From positions 1 through 64,000 of the forward strand of contig CAKOUO010000005.1 in NCBI GenBank assembly GCA_934120645.1: a stretch of 64,000 nt of DNA. The letters run 5' to 3'. This document shows, one piece after another, positions 26,099-33,323 of the stretch. The position numbers and the translations under genes were made by a program. Each line of letters starts with the position of its first letter. Position 1 is the stretch's first letter. Source of the stretch: an uncultured Clostridia bacterium (lineage in GTDB: Bacteria; Bacillota; Clostridia; TANB77; CAG-508). The notes under the pieces were generated by a model, which saw only the letters and a list, made by a program, of their open reading frames with translations, made no database searches and was not told where the DNA came from.

Positions 26099-27729
26099 GG
26101 TAGGTCACCTTCTATCTTTATTGTAACTATATTGTTTTCTTTTTGGCCTGCTGTTGAAATAACATTTGTAAGAATATTTTTGTCTCTTATATTAGCTGTA
26201 AGAAATCCTAATTGTTCATATAGTGTTGATTGTGCTTGTATTTCTATATGAGTATTTGTTGTATTTTGAATTGATGTAATTTGAACTTTATCAGGCATTA
26301 TATACATTAATCTATATAATAGATTTGGTATTGCTTTTTTTGTTTTGTTTATATCTGATATTTTTTCATTTATTTGTTGTAATGTTGTTATTTTTTCTGT
26401 ATATTCATTTGTTTTGTTTTGTATTTTTTGTTTATCATTATCTATCAATTGTATTTGTGAATTTGTATTTGCTATTGATTTATTAGCTTCTTCCATTTTT
26501 TGGTCTAATTGTTTTTCTAATAAACTTGAAAATCCTGAATATACTATAAATAAGATTAGTAGTCCTGCTGCTCCTCTTAATAAGCCTATTTCAACTTTAT
26601 CTAAAGGAACATTAAAATCCATAGTAAACAAATTACCTTTTCCTATTTTTGATGATGACTCTTTTGGTTGTTTTTTCTTACTTGGACCTATTTCCATCTT
26701 TAGAAAATCTGGTAACTTATCCATTAAAGTTGCTTTTTTGAAGTTCATTCCTGTTATTCCTTGTCCAAGTCCATTTAAAGCTAATGCTATTGCTGAATTT
26801 ACTTCAACATAATCTTTAATGTTTATTTCAGGTGAAAGTTTAATAAAATCTGGTCTTAATATTTCACATTTTACGCTTTCTAGATATTCTTCAAAGTATA
26901 AATCTATATTATTTATCAATGCTGCTGTTCCTGTAATATATACTTTTTCTATCTTTTGCATACTCTCATTTATTATTTTTCTTACTTGTCCAACTATTTC
27001 ATATAATGTTGGCATAATATCTTCTAAATAACCTGTTTCTTCTTGTGTTAATTCTCTTCCTTCTGATGTATATATAGTTGTCTCTTTGCAAATTTCATAA
27101 GCTTTAGAATAAGAGTTTTCTTTTATATTTATTTTATCTAATATTTCTTGGCTTCCTATATCTAAAGTTTTAACATCATATATATTTTGATCTAAAACTG
27201 TTGTTATTATAGTTTTTTCTTCAATATTGACTATTAATGAATTTTCTCTTGGTTCAAAATTTTTTATTCCTGTTATTGCCATTGATATTGGTGTTATATT
27301 TTGTAATCTATATGAGTTAAATTTCTGAACTTTCTTATTTAGTTCTATTTTGTTTGCACTAATATGAATAACTTTTAATTTTTCTTTTTCTTCAGTATCT
27401 TGTGTTATAGCATATCTTGTCTCAAATACATTTGGATTATAATTTTTATCTGCACAATATGCTTCAAATTCTGTTTTGATTGCTTTTGGTAAATCTTTTT
27501 TACTTAATAATGCAAACATACTGAAATAGTTATATATTTCGTCAGATAAATTTATACTAATTGGTATTCTGTAACTATAAGTTTCTTCTATAATCTGTTT
27601 TATAGCTTGGTCCAAATTGTCATAGAATTTTGTACCAAATGTTTCTACTTTTATCTGATCATGTTCTTTTGAAACTTTTGCATATTTAATTATGTTACTT
27701 TCTATATACAATCCAAGACAACTTGACAT
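26095..27729 (-). CDS. PilM-PilN fusion protein
   Basis: 544 residues. The N-terminal ~350 residues are an actin-like PilM fold (LGLYIESNIIKYAKV, VNIEEKTIITTVLD, VYITGTAALINNID). After a Lys/Pro linker, MDFNVPLDKVEIG marks the PilN-type N-terminus, normally a separate protein. A membrane helix (~388-408), a coiled coil (~410-465) and a PilN-like domain with LLYRLMYIMPDKVQITSIQ follow. In most bacteria pilM and pilN are separate adjacent genes. It is the first pilus gene behind a strong promoter. Confidence 0.85.
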   Translation of the reverse strand: MSSCLGLYIESNIIKYAKVSKEHDQIKVETFGTKFYDNLDQAIKQIIEETYSYRIPISINLSDEIYNYFSMFALLSKKDLPKAIKTEFEAYCADKNYNPNVFETRYAITQDTEEKEKLKVIHISANKIELNKKVQKFNSYRLQNITPISMAITGIKNFEPRENSLIVNIEEKTIITTVLDQNIYDVKTLDIGSQEILDKINIKENSYSKAYEICKETTIYTSEGRELTQEETGYLEDIMPTLYEIVGQVRKIINESMQKIEKVYITGTAALINNIDLYFEEYLESVKCEILRPDFIKLSPEINIKDYVEVNSAIALALNGLGQGITGMNFKKATLMDKLPDFLKMEIGPSKKKQPKESSSKIGKGNLFTMDFNVPLDKVEIGLLRGAAGLLILFIVYSGFSSLLEKQLDQKMEEANKSIANTNSQIQLIDNDKQKIQNKTNEYTEKITTLQQINEKISDINKTKKAIPNLLYRLMYIMPDKVQITSIQNTTNTHIEIQAQSTLYEQLGFLTANIRDKNILTNVISTAGQKENNIVTIKIEGDLP

Positions 27730-27842
27730 TTTTGCTCCTTTTTTTATATTTTTTACATATATTTATATGATTTGCAATTTTTTAATTATCATACTGTTTT
27801 TTATTTACATTTTTATAGATTTTATGATACTAATTCCCTTTA

Positions 27843-27870
27843 ATTTTATCTTTTTTTGGCAAAAAGTCAA
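27843..27870 (-). promoter_or_regulatory. Promoter for the type IV pilus operon
   Basis: On the minus strand TTGACT (27865-27870) and TAAAAT (27843-27848) are separated by 16 bp, giving a ~105-base leader before the PilM-PilN gene. Upstream are repeats of TGTAATACAAA (27885-27912), possible binding sites. Confidence 0.6.
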
Positions 27871-27916
27871 TACTATTAATTGAATTGTAATACAAATGTA
27901 ATACAAATGTAATATT

Positions 27917-29257
27917 TTATTTTTTTTGTAATTTACAAATAAAAAATCCATCATTATTTTTGTTTGTACTAATGTTAATAAATCCGCTTTTATCAATATT
28001 TTCATTAATTATTTCATTTTCTTTTTCGTAAAATTTTTGTATTGTAAATTCTTTATTTTTTTGTAAAAATTTATTTATTACATCTTCATTTTCTTCTTTT
28101 AAAATGCTACATGTTGAATAAACTATTTCTCCATTATTTTTTAAATATTTTGAACAGTTTTCTAATATTTTTTCTTGTATTTTTGTAATTTCTATTACAT
28201 CTTCTGGTTTTCTTTGCCATTTAATATCTGGTTTTCTTTTTATTACTCCGATTCCTAAACAAGGTACATCTAGTAAAATTTTGTCAAATTTTTCTTTATA
28301 ATTTTCATTAAAAATTGTAGCATCATTAACTTTGGTTTCTATTATATTTATTCCTAATCTTTTTGCATTTTGTTCTACAAGTTTTGTTCTATGTTCATGT
28401 ATATCCCAAGCTTCTATTTTTCCTTTATTCTTCATCAATTCAGCCATATATGTTGTTTTTCCGCCTGGTGCTGAGCATGCATCTAATATATTTTCTCCAC
28501 TTTGTGGATTTAATACAATAGCTGTTAATCCAGCAGACACATCTTGAATTGTAAAAAATCCATTTTTAAACAAATCTAAATTTTCTATATTTTTTAGTTT
28601 CTCTACTACTAAAAAATCTTGTGATTTTGTTTCTTCATATTCTATATTTCTTTCCTTAAATTGTTCTTCTAATTTATTTTTATCAATTTTTAAATTATTT
28701 ACTCTAATAGTAATTTTTGATTTTATGTTTGAATTTTTACAAATTTCAGACACTTCTTCTATACTTCTGTTTTTCATTAATTCTTTTATAATCCATTCTG
28801 GCATAGATGTTGTTTTAGAAATTCTTTCTATATCATCTTCTATTTCAAAAAATTCCTCATAATCATTTTTTTCAACTTTCCTTAAAATAGCATTTACAAA
28901 ATTAGAACTAGATGTATGTCCATATTTTTTAGCCAAATTAACACTTTCATTTACAGCTGCTGATTTTGGAATTTTATCTAAAAACACAATTTGATATATT
29001 CCCATTCTTAAAATATTTAAAATCCATGGTGATATTTTTTTCAATCTTATTTTTGAATATTTTTTTATTATTTCATCTAATGTTAATCTCCATGTTGTTA
29101 CACCATATGTTATTTCAGAAATTAAACCTATATCTTTTTGAGTTAAATTTTTTCTATTTTGTTTTATCACTTCATCTAATGCAATGTTAGAATAAGCTTG
29201 TTCTTTATCAATCTTATATAAAATTTTTAATGCTAATTCTCTTGTTTTATCAACCAT
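27917..29257 (-). CDS. rsmB: 16S rRNA m5C967 methyltransferase RsmB
   Basis: 446 residues. N-terminal NusB-like RNA-binding domain (1-130), then the Rossmann methyltransferase with SAM loop DACSAPGGKTTYMAEL, DVPCLGIGVIKRKPDIKW and the catalytic Cys in VYSTCSI. ATG 29257 has AAGGAG. In many Firmicutes it precedes prpC-prkC-rsgA; here those genes lie 20 kb away. Confidence 0.95.
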   Translation of the reverse strand: MVDKTRELALKILYKIDKEQAYSNIALDEVIKQNRKNLTQKDIGLISEITYGVTTWRLTLDEIIKKYSKIRLKKISPWILNILRMGIYQIVFLDKIPKSAAVNESVNLAKKYGHTSSSNFVNAILRKVEKNDYEEFFEIEDDIERISKTTSMPEWIIKELMKNRSIEEVSEICKNSNIKSKITIRVNNLKIDKNKLEEQFKERNIEYEETKSQDFLVVEKLKNIENLDLFKNGFFTIQDVSAGLTAIVLNPQSGENILDACSAPGGKTTYMAELMKNKGKIEAWDIHEHRTKLVEQNAKRLGINIIETKVNDATIFNENYKEKFDKILLDVPCLGIGVIKRKPDIKWQRKPEDVIEITKIQEKILENCSKYLKNNGEIVYSTCSILKEENEDVINKFLQKNKEFTIQKFYEKENEIINENIDKSGFINISTNKNNDGFFICKLQKK

Positions 29258-29368
29258 ATTTACTCTCCTTTTTGGTAATTATATATCTTTTTTTATAAAT
29301 TTTCTACTATTTGTATATTTTTTCTAAATTAGGTAAAAATATTTTTAAAAGATTTTTGGGAGGTTAAT

Positions 29369-29590
29369 ATGGATATAGAAAAACATTTAATTATTACAGG
29401 TACTTCTGAAGTATCATGGAAAGATGCTATTGTAAAAGCCATTGCAGAAGCATCAAAATCAATTGACTACTTATCTAGTGTAAAAATTTTAGAACAAAGA
29501 GCAAAAATTGATGGAAATAAAATTTCTGAATATTTTGTTGATTTAGATATTAGTTTTTTAATTGATTTAAACAGAAAGGATGATAAATAA
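29369..29590 (+). CDS. Dodecin-family protein
   Basis: 73 residues, the standard dodecin length. The pattern ITGTSEVSWKDAIVKAIAEA then a helix-strand SSVKILEQRAKI and ISEYFVDLDISFLID matches the dodecin beta-alpha-beta-beta fold, which forms hollow dodecamers binding flavin or CoA. The aromatic position usually stacking flavin (Trp in halobacterial dodecin) is not obvious. Its TAA overlaps the spoVAC ATG (TAATG), tying it translationally to the spore operon. Confidence 0.8.
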   Translation: MDIEKHLIITGTSEVSWKDAIVKAIAEASKSIDYLSSVKILEQRAKIDGNKISEYFVDLDISFLIDLNRKDDK

Positions 29591-30054
29591 TGAATCCTAT
29601 TGAAACAAAACAAACTTACCAAGAATATGTAAATAAAAAATCACCTAATTCCCCAATTTTTAAAAATTGCTTTAATGCCTTCTGGGTTGGAGGATTAATT
29701 TGTACTATTGGGCAAATTATTATGAACATTTGTAAAGAAAGAGGCTTTGATCAAACACTCTCTGGAACTATTGTATCAATAATATTAATTGGAATCGCAG
29801 CTTTTTTAACCGGACTAAATATATTTAACAAAATTGGAAAATTCGCTGGAGCAGGATCTTTAATTCCAATAACAGGTTTTGCAAACTCAATAGTTTCCCC
29901 TGCTATGGAATATAAATCCGAAGGCTATGTTATGGGCGTTGGTGGAAAAATGTTTACTGTTGCAGGACCAGTCTTGGTTTTTGGTATATCTGCATCAATA
30001 ATTGTAGGTATTGTTTATTTAATTTTTAATACACAAAGTATGACACTTGTTTAA
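29590..30054 (+). CDS. spoVAC: Stage V sporulation protein AC
   Basis: 154 residues with about four membrane helices, and the family motifs FKNCFNAFWVGGLICTIGQ, FAGAGSLIPITGFANS and GYVMGVGGKMFTVAGPV. SpoVAC is part of the inner spore membrane channel that moves Ca-dipicolinic acid in during sporulation and out on germination. It is coupled to the upstream dodecin gene. Confidence 0.95.
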   Translation: MNPIETKQTYQEYVNKKSPNSPIFKNCFNAFWVGGLICTIGQIIMNICKERGFDQTLSGTIVSIILIGIAAFLTGLNIFNKIGKFAGAGSLIPITGFANSIVSPAMEYKSEGYVMGVGGKMFTVAGPVLVFGISASIIVGIVYLIFNTQSMTLV

Positions 30055-30060
30055 AATGAA

Positions 30061-30100
30061 GCAGTTGGCGGTCAGTTGGGACGGGCCAATTTTGTTTCAT
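30061..30100. repeat. GGGACGGG element in the spoVAC-spoVAD gap
   Basis: TTGGCGGTCAGTTGGGACGG followed by GCCAATTTTG. It shares the GGGACGGGCC core of the other elements but lacks long flanking arms. Its open reading frame falsely extends spoVAD upstream. Confidence 0.6.
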
Positions 30101-30127
30101 AAGTTTGTCGAAAAAGGAGTTGATTTT

Positions 30128-31129
30128 TTGCAAAAAATTGGAAAACAAACTATTAAATTTGATAATCCCCCTACTATTACAGAATGTGCATCTATTGTTG
30201 GTCCAAAGGAAGCCCAAGGACCTCTTGCTAAGTATTTTGACCAAACTTTAGATGACGAATTTTGGGGTGAAAAAACATGGGAAAAAGCTGAAAGTAAAAT
30301 TATAAAGGAAACTGTAAATACTGTTATTAGTAAGTCTGGTATTCCTTCTGATGAAATAGATTGTTGCTTTGCTGGTGACCTTTTAAATCAATGTATTTCT
30401 TCAAGTTTTGGTCTTAGAGAATTAAGTATTCCCTATTTTGGAGTTTTCGGAGCTTGTTCTACATTTGTAGAATCTATGTGTTTAGGGTCTATATGTGTTG
30501 AAAGTTTTGCTGAAAATGTTTTATGTGCTACATCTAGCCACTTTTGTAGTGCCGAAAAACAGTTTAGATATCCTCTTGAACTTGGAAACCAAAGACCACC
30601 AACAGCTCAATGGACTGTTACAGGTAGTGGTGCTGCAATATTATCAAAAAATGGCCAAGGTCCTTATATTACTAATATAACACCTGGTAAAATTGTTGAT
30701 ATGGGCATAAAAGATGGTAACAATATGGGTGCTGCCATGGCACCAGCCTTTGCTGACACTCTAATTACTCATTTTTTAGATACTGGTAGAAACCCTAGTT
30801 ATTATGACGCTATTATTAGTGGAGATTTAGGTCATATCGGTAAAGACATCGTTATTGATATAGCAAAATCTCAAGGTTATAACATTAAAACTAATTACAA
30901 TGATTGTGGTGTTTTGATATTTGATAAAAATAAACAAGATACACATTCTGGTGGTAGTGGTTGTGCTTGCTGCGGAACTGTATTTTCAGGATATTTATTT
31001 AAACAATTAAAAGAACGCAAAATAAAAAAACTATTATTAATTGCTACTGGTGCTTTAATGAATTCTACTTCTTCACAGCAAGGAGAATCTATCCCTGGAA
31101 TTGCACATGCAATAAGCATTGAAATTTAA
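30128..31129 (+). CDS. spoVAD: Stage V sporulation protein AD
   Basis: 333 residues, a thiolase-fold protein that binds dipicolinic acid. Start chosen is TTG 30128, preceded by AAAGGAG, giving MQKIGKQTIKF, as in clostridial homologues. Motifs: ASIVGPKEAQGPL, FGEKTWEKAE-like FWGEKTWEKAE, FGVFGACSTFVESM, ISGDLGHIG and SGGSGCACCGT. The ATG 81 bases upstream lies before the dyad element and has no ribosome site. Confidence 0.95.
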   Translation: MQKIGKQTIKFDNPPTITECASIVGPKEAQGPLAKYFDQTLDDEFWGEKTWEKAESKIIKETVNTVISKSGIPSDEIDCCFAGDLLNQCISSSFGLRELSIPYFGVFGACSTFVESMCLGSICVESFAENVLCATSSHFCSAEKQFRYPLELGNQRPPTAQWTVTGSGAAILSKNGQGPYITNITPGKIVDMGIKDGNNMGAAMAPAFADTLITHFLDTGRNPSYYDAIISGDLGHIGKDIVIDIAKSQGYNIKTNYNDCGVLIFDKNKQDTHSGGSGCACCGTVFSGYLFKQLKERKIKKLLLIATGALMNSTSSQQGESIPGIAHAISIEI

Positions 31130-31169
31130 TGTCCTTTTGGGGACGTTTCTCAAATGGACATTTTTGTCC
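31130..31169. repeat. GGGGACG dyad element after spoVAD
   Basis: TGTCCTTTTGGGGACGTTTC followed by TCAAATGGACATTTTTGTCC, almost the same as 3944-3981. It starts at the first base after the spoVAD stop. Confidence 0.75.
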
Positions 31170-31213
31170 TTTTGATTAAATTTGTTAATTTTTATTACGA
31201 AAGGAGTGTTTTT

Positions 31214-31606
31214 ATGAATATAAATTGGGCTAATGTTTTTAATTGGTTACCACTTTTAAAATGTTTTGTAGTTGGTGGATTAATATGTGTTATTGGTCAA
31301 ATTTTAATTGATAAAACTAAGTTAACTCCTGCTAGAATTTTAGTTATTTTTGTTACTACTGGAGCTATTTTAGGTGGACTTGGTATTTATCAATATTTAG
31401 TTGATTTTGCAGGTGCTGGTGCTACTGTTCCTCTTACTGGATTCGGATATAATTTAGCTAAAGGTGCAATTGAAGGAGTCAAAGAATTTGGATTAGTTGG
31501 TGCATTTACTGGCGGGGTCAAAGCAGCAAGTGGTGGAATTGCTGCGGCTGTATTCTTTGGTTATTTAGCATCTTTAATTTCTAAGCCAAAAATGAAAAAA
31601 CAATAA
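31214..31606 (+). CDS. spoVAE: Stage V sporulation protein AE
   Basis: 130 residues from ATG 31214, after AAAGGAGTG. Four membrane helices; FVVGGLICVIGQILID, DFAGAGATVPLTGFG and GVKEFGLVGAFTGG are typical of SpoVAE (AEb). With SpoVAC and SpoVAD it completes the minimal clostridial dipicolinate channel set; spoVAA, AB, AEa and AF are absent here, as in many Clostridia. Confidence 0.95.
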   Translation: MNINWANVFNWLPLLKCFVVGGLICVIGQILIDKTKLTPARILVIFVTTGAILGGLGIYQYLVDFAGAGATVPLTGFGYNLAKGAIEGVKEFGLVGAFTGGVKAASGGIAAAVFFGYLASLISKPKMKKQ

Positions 31607-31607
31607 A

Positions 31608-31642
31608 ATAATAAGAGATAGATTTTATTCTATCTCTTATTC
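31608..31642 (+). terminator. Terminator of the spoVA operon
   Basis: A near-perfect stem AATAAGAGATAGA / TCTATCTCTTATT. The T run is weak but the stem is long, and it starts two bases after the spoVAE stop. Confidence 0.75.
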
Positions 31643-31682
31643 CGTTTTAAATTTATAAAACGCCGTGGACCTTGTTAAACAT

Positions 31683-31838
31683 TTACTTTTTGGCTATAAT
31701 AGCCGGGCACCCTTTATAAGTTGTTGAAGAAATTAACTTTCCTTCTCCGTCTTTCTTTGCTAACATTTCCTGCACTTCTCGTAGATTTTCTGAGTAAATA
31801 TACTCTTCTTTCTCATTAATAGATTCATATCTTATCAT
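31683..31838 (-). CDS. Hypothetical 51-residue protein
   Basis: ATG 31838 has AAGGAGG at ideal spacing, so it is likely translated. The protein is soluble and acidic-basic mixed: MIRYESINEKEEYIYSENL, then EVQEMLAKKDGEGKLISS and a C-terminal YKGCPAIIAKK with a single Cys. I recognise no family. It stands alone between the spoVA operon and rplT. Confidence 0.6.
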   Translation of the reverse strand: MIRYESINEKEEYIYSENLREVQEMLAKKDGEGKLISSTTYKGCPAIIAKK

Positions 31839-31905
31839 TCCGTATTCCTCCTTATGCAAATTGGTCCACAAAGTCTTTTATAAAACAATTATAACACAAA
31901 ATTAA

Positions 31906-31932
31906 TAAAAACGCTAGTTATATCTAACGTTT
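31906..31932 (-). terminator. Terminator of infC-rpmI-rplT
   Basis: On the minus strand AAAACGTTAGATATAACTAG then CGTTTTTATT, a stem with a U-rich tail, 12 bases after the rplT stop. Confidence 0.75.
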
Positions 31933-31943
31933 TCATTATATTA

Positions 31944-32294
31944 TTATGCTTTTTTTGCTATTTCAGCTATTTCTGTAAATGCTTTTGGATCACTTACAGC
32001 TATTTCAGCTAACATTTTTCTGTTTATTGCTACATTAGCTTTTTTTAGACCTGCTATCATTTTACTATATGTTGTTCCATTCATTCTTGCAGCAGCATTT
32101 ATTCTTGTTATCCATAATTTTCTGAAATCACTTTTTTTATCTTTTCTTCCTACATATGCATATGATAAAGATTTCATAACTGCTTGATTTGCATTTCTAA
32201 ATCTATAATGTTTTGCTCCAAAATATCCTTTTGCTTGTTTTAATATTTTTTTATGTCTTGCTCTTGTTGTTCTAGCTGTTTTTACTCTTGCCAT
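31944..32294 (-). CDS. rplT: 50S ribosomal protein L20
   Basis: 116 residues. MARVKTARTTRARHKKILKQ, GYFGAKHYRFRNANQAVMKS, and LWITRINAAARMNG are diagnostic. L20 is needed early in 50S assembly and, in Firmicutes, represses its own operon by binding the leader RNA, which is present upstream of infC. Last gene of infC-rpmI-rplT. Confidence 0.97.
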   Translation of the reverse strand: MARVKTARTTRARHKKILKQAKGYFGAKHYRFRNANQAVMKSLSYAYVGRKDKKSDFRKLWITRINAAARMNGTTYSKMIAGLKKANVAINRKMLAEIAVSDPKAFTEIAEIAKKA

Positions 32295-32346
32295 TTTTTA
32301 CCCTTCCTTTCACTATGTTTTGCTTTATTTTCAATATAATTAACTT

Positions 32347-32550
32347 TTATCCACCATATGGTAATAATTTTTTAATTGTATTTTCACAAGTTTTGCTTGC
32401 GTAAGCATTTTGAACTTTTCCTGATTTCTTTTGTCTTTTTGTTTTGTTTGCTAATAAATGTCTTCTGTTTGATTTTGTTCTTTTAACTTTTCCTGTAGCT
32501 GTTAATGAATATCTTTTCTTTGCAGCTTTATTTGTTTTTAATTTTCCCAT
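32347..32550 (-). CDS. rpmI: 50S ribosomal protein L35
   Basis: 67 residues from ATG 32550, after GGAGAG (MGKLKTNKAAKKRYS...). Highly basic, with the family blocks RRHLLANKTKRQKK and a C-terminal KLLPYGG. It lies between infC and rplT in the universal order. Confidence 0.96.
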   Translation of the reverse strand: MGKLKTNKAAKKRYSLTATGKVKRTKSNRRHLLANKTKRQKKSGKVQNAYASKTCENTIKKLLPYGG

Positions 32551-32593
32551 GAGTATCTTCTCTCCTTTCAATTTTTTATGTAAAATGCATTTA

Positions 32594-33103
32594 TTATGCT
32601 TTTTTAGCTAATATTGTGAACATATTTCTACCTTCTAGCTTTGGTGCTTTTTCTACAGTAGCGACATCTTCTAACTTTTCTATGAATTTGTTTAAAACAT
32701 TTTCTCCTGCCTTTGAATTATTTACTTCTCTTCCTCTAAATCTTACTGTTATTTTTACTTTATTTCCGTCTTCTAAGAATTTTCTTGCATTTTTTGACTT
32801 AAATTCAAAGTCATGTTCTTCAATATTTGGAGTAACTCTTAATTCTTTTACTTCTAATACTTTTTGTTTCTTTTTAGCTTCTTTTTCTTTTTTAGCTTGT
32901 TCAAATTTATATTTTCCGTAGTTCATTATTTTACAAACTACTGGTTTTGAATTTGGTGCAACTAATACTAAATCTAAGTTTTCTTCTTGTGCCTTTTCTA
33001 AAGCATCTCTTGTTGAAAGAATTCCTAATTTTTCTCCGTTAGCTCCTATTAATTGAACTTCTTTTTCTCTAATTTGACCATTTATTGGTAATTCCTGTTT
33101 TAT
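32594..33103 (-). CDS. infC: Translation initiation factor IF-3, probable non-AUG start
   Basis: About 169 residues. The N-domain starts LPINGQIREKEVQLIG and the C-domain contains APKLEGRNMFTILA. No ATG lies in the right place. AUA at 33101-33103 has GGAGG nine bases upstream and aligns with the usual IF-3 N-terminus; UUG at 33107-33109 is in frame but only three bases from the GGAGG. IF-3 genes typically use a start codon that IF-3 itself discriminates against, giving autoregulation, so AUA is my choice with UUG as the alternative. Confidence 0.9.
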   Translation of the reverse strand: MKQELPINGQIREKEVQLIGANGEKLGILSTRDALEKAQEENLDLVLVAPNSKPVVCKIMNYGKYKFEQAKKEKEAKKKQKVLEVKELRVTPNIEEHDFEFKSKNARKFLEDGNKVKITVRFRGREVNNSKAGENVLNKFIEKLEDVATVEKAPKLEGRNMFTILAKKA

Positions 33104-33119
33104 GTTCAAACACCTCCAT

Positions 33120-33275
33120 AAAATTAAATCTTTGTCAAAAAAAAATTGACTTTTGTTACAAGTCAATTAATCAAATAAAATAACTTTATTAAAGTTTTAA
33201 TTTTATTTATTTCAAACCTTTTGTTTATTCATAACTAAGGTGAGAAGTTAATTGCTTCTTCTTGTAACAATAATT
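33120..33275 (-). promoter_or_regulatory. infC-rpmI-rplT leader with attenuator (candidate L20 leader)
   Basis: The leader runs from the promoter to infC. It contains the L20-leader-like CTTCTCACC (33236-33250 region) and an intrinsic terminator at 33137-33168 (AATTGACTT / AAGTCAATT followed by nine U), before the infC ribosome site. In Firmicutes, L20 binding to this RNA causes premature termination. I could not fold or model-match it. Confidence 0.7.
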
Positions 33276-33303
33276 ATTATACCATAAATTTCTATTTTGT
33301 CAA
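33276..33303 (-). promoter_or_regulatory. Promoter of infC-rpmI-rplT inside a perfect hairpin
   Basis: On the minus strand TTGACA (33298-33303) and TATAAT (33276-33281), 16 bp apart. The sequence 33282-33316 is itself a perfect inverted repeat ACCATAAATTTCT / AGAAATTTATGGT with the -35 box at the loop, followed on the plus strand by nine T. Confidence 0.75.
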
Positions 33304-33323
33304 GAAATTTATGGTATTTTTTT

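Noticed and set aside
30047..30127. ATG 30047 start for spoVAD
   Set aside because: It overlaps spoVAC and the dyad element and lacks a ribosome site; TTG 30128 has AAAGGAG and matches the family N-terminus.
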